Positions 18,221 to 26,667 are shown, counted from the first letter of the stretch. The stretch is DNA of 64,000 bases from Asticcacaulis sp. AC460 (GCF_000495795.1 NZ_AWGD01000031.1:172326-236325), one strand, 5' to 3'. Notes: generated by a model from the sequence alone, not told the origin. A program made the numbers and translations.

Positions 18221-18630
18221 CGGACAAATTCATACCTTCGACATCCTCCCCGGACACCGAGCCTCATCCGGTCGACGTCCACGTGGGCCAAAGGGTTCGC
18301 CTGCGCAGAAAGGCGCTGGGCGTCTCGCAGCAAGGTCTGGCGGCCCGTCTGGGGGTCAGTTTTCAGCAGTTGCAGAAATATGAGCGCGGCGTCAATCGCA
18401 TCAGTGCGTCAAAACTTTATGAGATCAGCAAGGCGCTAGGTGTGCCGATTGACTATTGCTTCGAGGGGCTAACCCGCGGTTCAGCGCCCCTCACCACGGC
18501 ATCGGATATGGAAACCAACACTGTTCTAACCGAGGAAGCGCAACTGCTCGACCACTTCCGCGGCCTGAAGGCCGAAGAGAGAAAATTTGTCATGAACGCC
18601 GTGCGGCGCATCTCTCGCCGAAAGGGCTAA
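18217..18630 (+). CDS. XRE-family helix-turn-helix regulator
   Basis: 137 residues. HTH at about 23-80 (VGQRVRLRRKALGVSQQGLAA, LGVSFQQLQKYERGVNRIS, LYEISKALGVPIDYCF) and a short C-terminal helix region (EEAQLLDHFRGLKAEERKFVM). This is the small alphaproteobacterial XRE type found near signalling genes. The ATG overlaps the MCP stop, so translational coupling is likely. Confidence 0.88.
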   Translation: MTDKFIPSTSSPDTEPHPVDVHVGQRVRLRRKALGVSQQGLAARLGVSFQQLQKYERGVNRISASKLYEISKALGVPIDYCFEGLTRGSAPLTTASDMETNTVLTEEAQLLDHFRGLKAEERKFVMNAVRRISRRKG

Positions 18631-18756
18631 GCCCAGAGCGAGCTGCATTCCCGCGTAAACGTGCTTTGCTTTCGGCGGACGCAGCCCATCCGAGGGCCAC
18701 CTTTCGAAGTCTTCGCCGAATCCGGTCTTGCGCACCTCCAAATCTTCAGATAAATA

Positions 18757-18774
18757 CTGAACCAAATGGTTCAG
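18757..18774. promoter_or_regulatory. Operator-like palindrome overlapping the ArsR start codon
   Basis: CTGAACC-AAAT-GGTTCAG, 7-bp perfect arms with 4-base spacer. The proposed start codon at 18766 lies within it. AACCAAATGGTT-type sites are common before ArsR/SRPBCC gene pairs, pointing to autoregulation. Confidence 0.6.
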
Positions 18775-19122
18775 CATGTGACTCTCCTCGATGCCTCGTT
18801 CGCCGCGCTGTCGGATCACACCCGCCGTGGCGTGCTGGAGCAGCTCGGCCGGTCGGATGCCTCGATCACCGATCTGGCCGACCGGTTTCACATGACCCTG
18901 ACGGGGATGAAAAAGCACGTCAGCGTCCTGGAAAAGGCCGGGCTGGTCACCACCGAAAAGGTCGGGCGCGTGCGGACCTGCCGGCTGGGGGGGCGCGCCA
19001 TGGCGGAAGAAGCGGCCTGGATCGAGCGTCACCGCCAGATTTGGGCGCAACGGTTCGACGCGCTGGATGAGATTGTCGAAGAATTAAAGCAAGCGGAGAG
19101 ACACCATGACCGACAAGGATAA
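18766..19122 (+). CDS. ArsR-family regulator paired with an SRPBCC gene
   Basis: 118 residues, winged helix: FAALSDHTRRGVLEQLGRSDASITDLADRF, MTLTGMKKHVSVLEKAGLVTTEKVGRVRTCRL. No metal-binding cysteines. The start ATG is inside the palindromic operator, which would imply a leaderless or very short 5' leader; GTG at 18778 is an alternative. It overlaps the SRPBCC gene by 17 bases. Confidence 0.88.
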   Translation: MVQHVTLLDASFAALSDHTRRGVLEQLGRSDASITDLADRFHMTLTGMKKHVSVLEKAGLVTTEKVGRVRTCRLGGRAMAEEAAWIERHRQIWAQRFDALDEIVEELKQAERHHDRQG

Positions 19123-19600
19123 CCGCACGACAGCTGAACGGATCTCGGATCGCGAGTTCGTCGTAACGCGGACCGTCAACGGCCCGGCGCATATCGTCTT
19201 CAAGGCGTGGAGCGATCCCGAACTGTTCAAACGGTGGTGGACGCCCAAGTCGTTCGGCATGACCATATTGTCGTGCGAAATGGATGTGCGGACCGGCGGC
19301 GGCTACCGCCTGGTGATCAGTCACCCTGCCATGGGAGAGCCGATGGCCTTCTTCGGCAAGTATCTGGATGTCGTGCCGAACGAACGCATCGTCTGGACCA
19401 ATGAAGAAGGCGACGAAGAGGGCGCCGTGACGACGGTGACATTTGAAAGCGGGGGCGATCTGACCCTGGTCACCTGGCACGACCTGTATCCGACCAAGGA
19501 AGCACTCGATGAGGCCCTGGTGTCCGGCGCCACAAGCGGGTTCGACGAACAGTTCGGTCAGCTGGAAGAGGTGCTGGGGACGTTCGGGACCGAGGCCTAG
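19106..19600 (+). CDS. SRPBCC/AHSA1-type ligand-binding protein
   Basis: 164 residues. The START-like fold is shown by VVTRTVNGPAHIVFKAWSDPELFKRWWTP, the GGGYRLVISHP strand and the C-terminal helix GFDEQFGQLEEVLG. Such proteins bind small hydrophobic ligands and are usually co-transcribed with an ArsR gene, as here. Confidence 0.88.
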   Translation: MTDKDNRTTAERISDREFVVTRTVNGPAHIVFKAWSDPELFKRWWTPKSFGMTILSCEMDVRTGGGYRLVISHPAMGEPMAFFGKYLDVVPNERIVWTNEEGDEEGAVTTVTFESGGDLTLVTWHDLYPTKEALDEALVSGATSGFDEQFGQLEEVLGTFGTEA

Positions 19601-19694
19601 GTTCGGAGACCAGCAAACAAGTGCATGACGTGGTTCAAGGCGCGTCGTATAGTCTGAGGCATGACCCACCGGCGAAAAGCAAAGGGGAAACAGG

Positions 19695-20291
19695 ATGCGG
19701 ACGACAGGATGGGTGGCGGTCTTATGTTGTCTGGGCGGTTGCGCGACCGGGCCAGGGGACGCCGCCAAAGGCTTTCATGGGCTGTTCCTGCATGATGCCT
19801 GCGTCGGCGAGAATACAGCGCAGCCCGATACCTGTCTGCACGACCGGCGTCATGAGAGCTCGTTCGTCTTCGGCGGCAAGACCGGCGCCAGTTATGACGT
19901 GACCCTGCGCGTGCGCGGTCTCTTCGAGCCGACGACGATGGACGGCGGCGCGGTGGTCGATCCGGCGCATCCGTATTGGTATACGGGAGGACAGACCCGC
20001 ACGCCGGATTATTCGCAATGGCGCATCGATGTGTCATCACCGCAGCAGAGTTATACGCTGAACAACTATCCGTCGGTGTCGCATACGATCTACAAGGAAG
20101 ACTTTGAGGCGGTCATTCGGGTGGATGCGGGGGCGACCGTCACGGTCCTCGCCATCGACGGCAATGACCGGCAGATCGATAATGGCGCGGAGGGCCGGGC
20201 CGACCGACAGCAGGTGATCGAAGGCGTAACGGATACGCCCCTGCCCGGCCAGATGGTCAGGCTTGATGTGGTACGGGTGGAAGCACGATAA
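19695..20291 (+). CDS. Predicted lipoprotein, unknown function
   Basis: 198 residues with signal peptide and lipobox CLGGC (Cys16). The mature part is beta-rich: CLHDRRHESSFVFGGKTGASYDVTLRVRGLFEP, DYSQWRIDVSSPQQSYTLNNY and a C-terminal GQMVRLDVVRVE strand, resembling a carbohydrate-binding or jelly-roll module. No family assigned. Monocistronic, followed by an intergenic repeat. Confidence 0.65.
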   Translation: MRTTGWVAVLCCLGGCATGPGDAAKGFHGLFLHDACVGENTAQPDTCLHDRRHESSFVFGGKTGASYDVTLRVRGLFEPTTMDGGAVVDPAHPYWYTGGQTRTPDYSQWRIDVSSPQQSYTLNNYPSVSHTIYKEDFEAVIRVDAGATVTVLAIDGNDRQIDNGAEGRADRQQVIEGVTDTPLPGQMVRLDVVRVEAR

Positions 20292-20321
20292 GCAGCGATG
20301 CCCGTTATTCGCTAGCTGAAA

Positions 20322-20372
20322 GATACCCCTCCGCCGGCTTCGCCGGCACCTCCCCACTTCGTGGAGAGGAGG
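20322..20372. repeat. Second near-identical copy of the GCCGGCTTCGCCGGC repeat
   Basis: Matches 3743-3793 almost base for base from GATACCCCTCC to GGAGAGGAGG, 16.5 kb away in the same orientation. A GGAGGTGGAGAGGAGGGAG tail follows. Confidence 0.75.
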
Positions 20373-20424
20373 GAGGTGGAGAGGAGGGAGCTTGTGCTTC
20401 AAGCTGCGATGGTCCTGCCATCAG

Positions 20425-20446
20425 CTGTCATAAAACTGTCATAAAT
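20425..20446 (+). promoter_or_regulatory. Pho box (PhoB operator)
   Basis: CTGTCATAAAACTGTCAT: two perfect 7-base half-sites CTGTCAT spaced 11 bases start to start with A-rich spacers, the classical PhoB arrangement; a weaker third half-site (CTAATCG) follows. It is 63 bases upstream of the phosphate transporter start. Confidence 0.85.
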
Positions 20447-20508
20447 CTAATCGACTCTTTGGGGCCGACCTGTCAAAGAAGCGCACCTTTCGTCGCCACG
20501 AGACGCAC

Positions 20509-22125
20509 ATGTTCGACGCTTCGACACAGACCGAAAAGCTGGCCCCCGCCCGGCAGGACCGACCACCGTCCAATGTCTGGATGTCGGGCGCCATCTTCCT
20601 GGTGCCGATCGTCCTGGGCCTGCTCTATGTCGGGTATAGCGTCCACGAAGACGCGCTGCGCATCGGCCAGCCCATCGCCATCGGGGCCTTCCTGTTCCTG
20701 GGGGTGGCGCTGCTGATCGCCTTCGGATTCGAGTTCGTCAACGGGTTTCATGATACGGCCAACGCCGTCGCCACCGTCATCTATACCCACTCCATGAAGC
20801 CGTTGACCGCCGTCGTCTGGTCGGGCGTCTTCAACTTTCTGGGCGTGATGGCATCGACCGGCGCCGTGGCCTACGGCCTGGTCCTGCTGCTGCCGGTCGA
20901 GCTTATCCTGGCCGTCGGCACGGCGGCCGGCTATGCCATGATTTTCGCCCTGCTGATTTCGGCCATCATCTGGAACCTGGGCACATGGGCGCTGGGGATT
21001 CCCAACTCGTCGTCGCATGCCCTGATCGGGTCGATCATGGGCGTCGGCATCGCCAACCAGCTGATGACTTCGGTCGTCAACGCCACCTCGGGCATCGACT
21101 GGAGCCAGGCCGCCAAGATCGGCAAGGCGTTGGTGTTTTCGCCGCTGATCGGGTTTGCCGCCGCGGGCCTGCTGCTCATCTGCATGAAGCTGCTTATCCG
21201 CATTCCCAAGCTTTACGAGGCTCCGGTTGGCGATGCACCGCCGCCGTTCTGGATCCGCGCAACGCTGATCGCCGCCTGCACCGGCGTGTCCTTCGCGCAC
21301 GGCGGCAATGACGGCCAGAAGGGCATGGGCCTGATCATGATCATCCTGATCGGCGTAGCGCCCGCCACCTATGCGCTGAACCGTGGCCTGCCGGATGCGC
21401 GCCAGCCGGCCTACATGGCGACACTTCAGGCCGGCGAAGCCACCTTCACCGCCCATGCCAAGGGCACAAGCGTGCCGACGCTCGACATCGCCCGCAGCGC
21501 CGTCAATGCCGCGGTGCGCAACCGGCGGATCGACACGCCCGATCTGTTCGCCTGCCTGGCCATGATGACCGGCCAGATCGAGACGCAACTTCGCGCGCAC
21601 GGTTCTTTGAAGAACGTGCCGACAGCGGAAATGTCTCAACTGCGCAACGACATGTACCTGGTCAACAGTGCGCTGGGGATCGTCAAGTCCAGCAAAACCG
21701 CCTTGCCCGCCGCCGAGGTCCGGGCGCTGGAGGGGCTGCAGGGGACGCTGAACGACATGACGCGCTACATACCGGACTGGGTCAAGGTCGCCACCGCCCT
21801 GGCACTGGGGCTGGGGACCATGGTCGGCTGGCGGCGGATCGTCGTCACGGTGGGCGAAAAGATCGGCAATTCGCGCATGACGTATGGCCAGGGGGCCGCC
21901 GCCGGCATCGTTTCCGCCGTGACCATCTTCGCCGCCGAGCGCCTGGGGCTTCCGGTATCGACGACCCACATCCTCTCGGGCGGCATAGCCGGTACCATGA
22001 CAGCCAACCGCGCCGGGCTGCAGTGGGGCACGATCCGCGGCATCGCCCTGGCGTGGGTGCTGACCCTGCCGGCGACCATCGTCATTTCGGGCCTGCTGTA
22101 CGTCCTGTTCCGGTATCTGTTCTGA
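20509..22125 (+). CDS. pit: PiT-family inorganic phosphate transporter
   Basis: 538 residues. Both PiT signature halves are seen: GFHDTANAVATVIYT (about residue 79) and VSTTHILSGGIAGTM near the C-terminus, with IPNSSSHALIGSIMGVGIANQ and FAHGGNDGQKGMG. A cytoplasmic loop of roughly 150 residues separates the two bundles. It imports phosphate (with divalent metal) driven by the proton gradient. The Pho box upstream indicates phosphate-starvation control, which is unusual since PiT is often the constitutive low-affinity system. Its TGA overlaps the ATG of the Nudix gene by one base. Confidence 0.93.
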   Translation: MFDASTQTEKLAPARQDRPPSNVWMSGAIFLVPIVLGLLYVGYSVHEDALRIGQPIAIGAFLFLGVALLIAFGFEFVNGFHDTANAVATVIYTHSMKPLTAVVWSGVFNFLGVMASTGAVAYGLVLLLPVELILAVGTAAGYAMIFALLISAIIWNLGTWALGIPNSSSHALIGSIMGVGIANQLMTSVVNATSGIDWSQAAKIGKALVFSPLIGFAAAGLLLICMKLLIRIPKLYEAPVGDAPPPFWIRATLIAACTGVSFAHGGNDGQKGMGLIMIILIGVAPATYALNRGLPDARQPAYMATLQAGEATFTAHAKGTSVPTLDIARSAVNAAVRNRRIDTPDLFACLAMMTGQIETQLRAHGSLKNVPTAEMSQLRNDMYLVNSALGIVKSSKTALPAAEVRALEGLQGTLNDMTRYIPDWVKVATALALGLGTMVGWRRIVVTVGEKIGNSRMTYGQGAAAGIVSAVTIFAAERLGLPVSTTHILSGGIAGTMTANRAGLQWGTIRGIALAWVLTLPATIVISGLLYVLFRYLF

Positions 22126-22550
22126 TGAATATGCCTTATCTCCAGGTCGGCGCCCTGCCCTATCGCGCGGACAGCGATGGCGGCGTCGAACTGCTCCTGG
22201 TCACGTCGCGCGGGACCGGACGCTGGATCATCCCCAAGGGCTGGCCGATGGAAGGGCTGAGCGATGCCCAGGCCGCCGCGCGCGAGGCCTATGAAGAAGC
22301 CGGGCTGATCGGGGAGATCGATGAGACGCCGGTCGGCAGCTTTACCTATGACAAGGTGCGCAAGGGGGTGGAGGCGCCTTCCCTGGTGAAGGTCGATGTC
22401 TATCTGCTGCGGGTCGAGCGGCAGTTGGCGTACTGGCCCGAAGCCGGCCAGCGCACCTTCGTGTGGGTGTCACCCGAGCAGGGGCTGACGATGCTCAGCG
22501 ACGCCGGTTTGCGGGATTTGGTCGGCGGATTGCAGTTTCCGCTGACTTAG
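22125..22550 (+). CDS. Nudix hydrolase, DIPP-like
   Basis: 141 residues. Nudix helix GWPMEGLSDAQAAAREAYEEAG with REAYEEAG intact; the GX5E part deviates, as in diphosphoinositol-polyphosphate phosphohydrolase-like bacterial Nudix proteins (IPKGWP...). The start overlaps the transporter stop (TGATG), so the two are probably one transcript and the enzyme would share Pho control. It could hydrolyse Ap4A, nucleoside or inositol pyrophosphates. Confidence 0.88.
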   Translation: MNMPYLQVGALPYRADSDGGVELLLVTSRGTGRWIIPKGWPMEGLSDAQAAAREAYEEAGLIGEIDETPVGSFTYDKVRKGVEAPSLVKVDVYLLRVERQLAYWPEAGQRTFVWVSPEQGLTMLSDAGLRDLVGGLQFPLT

Positions 22551-22652
22551 AGCGCGTTTCGACCCGGAAGAATCGGATCGGCGCTCTAAGTTTCTGTTTT
22601 GACGCGCATCTTTATCCAAAAAGTGCGTCACACTTTTTGGGATGCGCTCTAA
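22547..22652. repeat. Compound palindromic intergenic element (copy B)
   Basis: An outer hairpin TTAGAGCGC...GCGCTCTAA (22547-22589), overlapping the Nudix stop, is followed by TTTTGACGCGCATC and the imperfect palindrome GCGCATC...CCAAAAAGTG / CACTTTTTGG...GATGCGC (22604-22647). The second half is the element also found at 15288 and 35459. A perfect 18-base AAGGGGGC-TA-GCCCCCTT-like palindrome follows at 22672-22689 at the end of the convergent gene. Confidence 0.65.
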
Positions 22653-22678
22653 AAGCAGGGCCTCCGGCGGCAAGGGGG

Positions 22679-23566
22679 CTAGCCCCCTTGACCCGAAACT
22701 TCGCGCCGGTGCCACGACCAGCCCAGGGTCATGCCGGCGGCGGCCAGCAGGATCACAGCCGCGCCCAGCCACTGCGTCCAGACAAGGCGGTGGCCGAAGG
22801 CGAGATAGTCGACGATGATCGCCACCACCGGGTAGATGAACGATAAAGTGCCGGCCAGGGTCGTTGGCAGCCTCTGCAAGGCGCCATAGAACAGGACGAA
22901 CATCACCCCGGTGTGCAGGGCGCCCAGCGACACCACCATCGTCCAGGCCTGAGGGTTCATCGGGTTGTCGAACCGGGCGAACGGCAGGAACACCATCGTC
23001 CCGACCACCACCTGGATCAGCACGATCAGGTGCGGCGGAACGCCCTTCAGCTGTTTGGCCACCAGGGCGACCACGGCGTACAGGAACGCTGCGCTGGCGG
23101 CCAAAGCGATACCCAACAGATAATCGCTGCCGGCCTCACCGGGCTTGCCTTGCGCGATCAGAAGCACGCCGGCAAAGGCGGCGACCATCCAGCCCAGTTT
23201 GGACGCGGTCACCTTCTCGCCCAGAAACAAGGTGCTCAGGGCCACCAGCATGAAGGGCTGGGTGTTGTAGACTGCCGTAGATACCGAAATCGAGGCGCGG
23301 GAATAGGATTCGAACAGCAGCAGCCAGTTGCACACCACGGCAACGCCTCCGCCAGCCGCCAGGGCGGCCTGGCGCCAGGTGATGACGCCGGGCTTGAGCA
23401 GCCCCATGGCCAGGCACACCACCGTCAGGGTCACGGCGGCAAACAGCGAGCGCCAGAAGACCAGTTGCGGAATCGGCAGGCCCGATTGCACCACGAACCA
23501 GCCGATCGTTCCCGAAATCATCATCGCCGCCGTCATCTCGGCCGTGCCGCGCGTCTTCATATCCAT
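22679..23566 (-). CDS. EamA/DMT-superfamily transporter
   Basis: 295 residues, ten predicted membrane helices in two EamA repeats (first: AAMMISGTIGWFVVQSGLP...; second: YLLGIALAASAAFLYAVVALVAKQL). AAGGAG lies 6 bases before the ATG at 23566, which decides the start. It is divergent from an Lrp/AsnC regulator, the common arrangement for amino-acid or metabolite exporters controlled by that regulator. Substrate unknown. Confidence 0.88.
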   Translation of the reverse strand: MDMKTRGTAEMTAAMMISGTIGWFVVQSGLPIPQLVFWRSLFAAVTLTVVCLAMGLLKPGVITWRQAALAAGGGVAVVCNWLLLFESYSRASISVSTAVYNTQPFMLVALSTLFLGEKVTASKLGWMVAAFAGVLLIAQGKPGEAGSDYLLGIALAASAAFLYAVVALVAKQLKGVPPHLIVLIQVVVGTMVFLPFARFDNPMNPQAWTMVVSLGALHTGVMFVLFYGALQRLPTTLAGTLSFIYPVVAIIVDYLAFGHRLVWTQWLGAAVILLAAAGMTLGWSWHRREVSGQGG

Positions 23567-23680
23567 AGCCAACTCCTTGAGCCACAGAATCTATAAGGTC
23601 AAGCCCATCACATCCATGGACAAGATTAGGCCAATTCGACATAATGCCTAATGATGTAAGCTTATGGATGCCTATTACCT

Positions 23681-24115
23681 ATGATCGACGATATCGACCG
23701 CCGTCTGGTTTCCGTCCTGGCCGAAGATGCCCGCCTGTCCGTCAAGGACCTGGCTGCGCGGGTCGGGCTGTCGTCGCCCAGCGTGTCGGAGCGGTTGCGG
23801 CGGCTGGAGGAACGCGGAGTCATTCAGGGCTTTACGGTCGATGTCGCGCTGGAGTCGTTGGGCTATAGCCTGCAGGCCATCGTCCGGATCAAGCCCCTCC
23901 CCGGCAAGCTGTATATCGTCCAGAATCTGTTGGCCGAAATCCCCGAAGTCATCGAATGCGACAAGGTGACCGGGGATGACTGCTTTATTGCGCGGCTGGT
24001 TTTGCGGTCGATCGCACAACTGGACCAGATCCTGGACCGGATCACCGACAAGGCCGAAACCAGCACGTCGATCGTGAAGTCCCAACCGGTCAAACGCCGC
24101 TTGCCGCCGCTGTAG
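23681..24115 (+). CDS. Lrp/AsnC-family transcriptional regulator
   Basis: 144 residues. N-terminal HTH (DIDRRLVSVLAEDARLSVKDLA, VGLSSPSVSERLRRLEERGVIQGF), then the RAM effector domain (ALESLGYSLQAIVRIKPLPG, ECDKVTGDDCFIARLVLRS). Divergent from the EamA transporter by 114 bases and probably its regulator. Confidence 0.92.
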   Translation: MIDDIDRRLVSVLAEDARLSVKDLAARVGLSSPSVSERLRRLEERGVIQGFTVDVALESLGYSLQAIVRIKPLPGKLYIVQNLLAEIPEVIECDKVTGDDCFIARLVLRSIAQLDQILDRITDKAETSTSIVKSQPVKRRLPPL

Positions 24116-24149
24116 AACACCGCGATAGTGTCGCCATGGGAGGGCCCCG

Positions 24150-24770
24150 ATGAGCGCATTCGAATTCTTTTTCAGCTTTTATGGCCTGTTGCTGGGGTTG
24201 TCGGTGGCGGTGCTGGCTACGGGTGCGGCGCGCGCCTTCAAGCACAGGCGGACGCAGCGCGTCGGATGGCTGACGCCGCTGCTGGCGGTGTTCGTGGCGC
24301 TGGATATCGCGACTTTCTGGGACGCCGCCTGGGTCAATTTCAGGACCTTGCCGTTCAGCTACGGCTTGCTGGTCGGGGGACTGGTCGTTGCGGTCGTGTA
24401 CTTTATCGCCGCCGCCTTGGTTTTCCCCGACGAGAGCGACACGCCGGTCCCCCTGGACGAACATTTCTGGGCGAACAAGCGCTCGATTTTGTATCTGCTG
24501 ATCGTGGCCAACCTGCTGGGGGGCGGGGCGCAAATAGCGGTTAATTTGACCCGTGACAACGCCGAGGCGCTGGCCACAGCCTATGGCGTTTCTTTGTCGA
24601 TCTATGTCATCCTGATCGGCGCGGCTGCCTGGACAAAGCGGCGTTGGCTGATTGCCGCCGCGGTCGGGCTGCACATTGCGCTGTATCTCTACATCGCCGT
24701 CATGTCCGTCGCCTCACCGCCGCCTCCGGATACGGCGCTTGGCAAGGCCACAGCTGAGGCTCTGCCGTAA
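24150..24770 (+). CDS. Integral membrane protein, unknown function
   Basis: 206 residues with about six hydrophobic segments; tryptophan/tyrosine-rich loops, and a C-terminal SPPPPDTALGKATAEALP tail. AGGGCCCC-rich leader, ATG at 24150. No family recognised with certainty. It follows the Lrp gene by 34 bases on the same strand. Confidence 0.65.
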   Translation: MSAFEFFFSFYGLLLGLSVAVLATGAARAFKHRRTQRVGWLTPLLAVFVALDIATFWDAAWVNFRTLPFSYGLLVGGLVVAVVYFIAAALVFPDESDTPVPLDEHFWANKRSILYLLIVANLLGGGAQIAVNLTRDNAEALATAYGVSLSIYVILIGAAAWTKRRWLIAAAVGLHIALYLYIAVMSVASPPPPDTALGKATAEALP

Positions 24771-24820
24771 TTTTAGGCCAGGCCGGCTTGACTTGGGAAG
24801 CTGTGACACCTAGAACAAAT

Positions 24821-24838
24821 CATCATACGTATTATGTA
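24821..24838. promoter_or_regulatory. ATCATACGTATTATG operator-like motif
   Basis: ATCATACGTATTAT is a 14-base near-palindrome (12 of 14 positions symmetric) ending 14 bases before the SDR start codon. It shares ATCATAC with the motifs at 26805, 37517 and 44607. Confidence 0.5.
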
Positions 24839-24851
24839 TAGGATGTGAGCT

Positions 24852-25577
24852 ATGGGTCGTCTGAGCGGCAAAACCGCCCTTGTCACCGCGGCCGCCCAGG
24901 GCATGGGCCGGGCCGCTGCCGAAGCCTTTCTGCGCGAAGGCGCCACCGTCATTGCCACCGATGTGCGGCTGGATCTGCTGGAGGGTTTGGACGGCGCGGC
25001 GTTGCGGGCTTTGGATGTGACCGATCCGGCAGCGGTCGCCGCCATCGCGGCGGAGTTTCCCGATATCGACGTGCTGTATAACTGCGCCGGGGTGGTCCAT
25101 GCCGGGACCATTCTGGACTGTTCCGATGCGGACTGGGAGTTTGCCTTTGTTTTGAACGTGACGGCGCAGTTTCGCATGATCCGGGCCGTCTTGCCCGGCA
25201 TGCTGGCGCGCGGTTCGGGCTCGATCATCAACATGGCGTCGGTGGCGGCCTTGAAAGGCGTGGCGAACCGGCTGGCTTATGGGGCGTCGAAAGCCGCCGT
25301 CATCGGATTGACCAAGGCTGTGGCGGCGGACCACGTCAAGCAGGGCATCCGGTGTAACGCCATCTGTCCAGGGACGATCGATACGCCGTCTTTGCAACAG
25401 CGGATGCGGGATACCGGCGATTATGAAAAGGGCCGGGCGGTGTTCCTGTCGCGGCAGCCTTCGGGGCGGCTGGGCACTGCGGAAGAGTTGGCGGCGTTCG
25501 CGGTTTACCTGGCGTCGGACGAATCCACCTTTACCACCGGCCAGGCGCATATTATCGACGGCGGTTGGCTCAATTAA
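24852..25577 (+). CDS. SDR dehydrogenase, probable 2-keto-3-deoxy-L-fuconate dehydrogenase (BDH2-like)
   Basis: 241 residues. Rossmann motif TAAAQGMGRAAAEAF near the N-terminus, catalytic Ser in INMASVAALKG, Tyr-x3-Lys in YGASKAAVIGLTK, and the tail HIIDGGW. The sequence closely follows human BDH2 as I remember it (MGRL.GK...TAAAQG, PGTIDTPSLQ.R, SDES...TG...IIDGGW), a family whose Xanthomonas member oxidises 2-keto-3-deoxy-L-fuconate to the 2,4-diketo acid. The FAH-family hydrolase that would use this product is the next gene, across a 225-base inverted-repeat region. Confidence 0.85.
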   Translation: MGRLSGKTALVTAAAQGMGRAAAEAFLREGATVIATDVRLDLLEGLDGAALRALDVTDPAAVAAIAAEFPDIDVLYNCAGVVHAGTILDCSDADWEFAFVLNVTAQFRMIRAVLPGMLARGSGSIINMASVAALKGVANRLAYGASKAAVIGLTKAVAADHVKQGIRCNAICPGTIDTPSLQQRMRDTGDYEKGRAVFLSRQPSGRLGTAEELAAFAVYLASDESTFTTGQAHIIDGGWLN

Positions 25578-25583
25578 AGAAAG

Positions 25584-25758
25584 AAGGGTTGTCCACAGAT
25601 AAGCCAGATAAGCCAGATGATCCGCGCCGGTGGCACGGACGGCTCTGAATTCTAAAGCTTTTTACTGACGCGCAAGGCGCGTCGATACGTGATTGGCAGG
25701 ATTGGGCGTGAGAAACGCTGTCTATCTGGCTTATCTGGCTTATCTGTGGACAACCCTT
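25584..25758. repeat. Perfect 35-bp inverted repeat with 105-base spacer
   Basis: Left arm 25584-25618 and right arm 25724-25758 are exact reverse complements over 35 bases, each with a tandem AAGCCAGAT unit next to TTGTCCACAG. The spacer contains GACGCGCAAGGCGCGTC. No target-site duplication is visible. It lies between the two fucose-pathway genes. Confidence 0.9.
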
Positions 25759-25802
25759 CCTACAGCCGAAACCACAAACTCCTCAGTCCACAGGACCTCT
25801 CT

Positions 25803-26648
25803 ATGAAACTGCTCCGCTTTGGCCCTACGGGCTCCGAGAAACCCGGCCTGCTCGACGGCGATGGCCAGATCCGCGACCTTAGCGGCCATGTCGATGATAT
25901 AGCCGGCGGTGTGCTGTCGCCCGACGGGTTGGCGAAGATCGCCGCTATCGATCCGAGTTCACTGCCGCTGGCGCCGGAAGGCTCGCGCTATGGGCCGTGC
26001 GTTGGCCGTGTCGGCAAGTTCATCTGTATCGGGTTGAACTATGCCGACCATGCCGCCGAATCCAATCTGCCCGTGCCGGATGAGCCCGTCATCTTCATGA
26101 AGGCGACCTCGGCCATCGTCGGCCCCAATGACGAGGTGTTGAAGCCGCGCGGATCTACCAAGCTGGACTGGGAAGTCGAACTGGGCGTCGTCATCGGCAC
26201 CAAGGCCTCCTACGTTTCCGAAGCCGAGGCGCTGGACTATGTCGCCGGCTATTGCACCATCAACGACGTGTCGGAGCGCAACTTCCAGATCGAACGCGGC
26301 GGCACCTGGGACAAGGGCAAGGGCTGCGATACCTTCGGCCCGATCGGCCCATGGCTGGTCACGAAAGATGAGGCCGGCGACGTCAACAACCTGTCGATGT
26401 GGCTGGATGTCAACGGCAAGCGGTTTCAGAATGGCAACACAGCAACCATGGTGTTCAAGCCGGCCTTCCTGGTCCATTACGTGTCGCAGTTCATGTCGCT
26501 GCATCCGGGCGATGTCATCTCCACAGGTACGCCGCCGGGCGTCGGGTTGGGCCAGAAGCCGGATCCGATCTATCTCAATGTCGGCGATGTCATGGAACTG
26601 GGCATCCAAGGGCTGGGGAGTCAGAAGCAAACGGTCGGAGCGGCCTGA
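25803..26648 (+). CDS. FAH-family hydrolase, probable 2,4-diketo-3-deoxy-L-fuconate hydrolase
   Basis: 281 residues. The fumarylacetoacetase fold is marked by GLNYADHAAESNLPVP, the metal ligand run LDWEVELGVVIG, NDVSERNFQIERGG, KGCDTFGPIGPWLV and STGTPPGVGLG. Such enzymes split the diketo-deoxy acid into pyruvate and L-lactate. The start at 25803 is chosen because the family begins MKLxRxGPxGSEKPG; the frame upstream runs through the inverted repeat. A paralogue at 47725 serves the rhamnose route. Confidence 0.88.
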   Translation: MKLLRFGPTGSEKPGLLDGDGQIRDLSGHVDDIAGGVLSPDGLAKIAAIDPSSLPLAPEGSRYGPCVGRVGKFICIGLNYADHAAESNLPVPDEPVIFMKATSAIVGPNDEVLKPRGSTKLDWEVELGVVIGTKASYVSEAEALDYVAGYCTINDVSERNFQIERGGTWDKGKGCDTFGPIGPWLVTKDEAGDVNNLSMWLDVNGKRFQNGNTATMVFKPAFLVHYVSQFMSLHPGDVISTGTPPGVGLGQKPDPIYLNVGDVMELGIQGLGSQKQTVGAA

Positions 26649-26667
26649 GAAATCTTCGCTGACAGTA

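Noticed and set aside
22672..22689. AAGGGGGC-TA-GCCCCCTT palindrome as a terminator
   Set aside because: There is no T-run on either side and it overlaps the EamA stop codon; it may only be part of the intergenic repeat.
25584..25758. CRISPR or replication-origin interpretation of the inverted repeat with AAGCCAGAT units and TTGTCCACA words
   Set aside because: Only two tandem units per arm and no spacer array; the DnaA-box-like word is off consensus and no AT-rich unwinding region or dnaA neighbourhood is present.
25689..25802. N-terminal extension of the fucose-route FAH hydrolase
   Set aside because: It runs through the right arm of the inverted repeat and homologues start at MKL-x-RxGPxGSEKPG.
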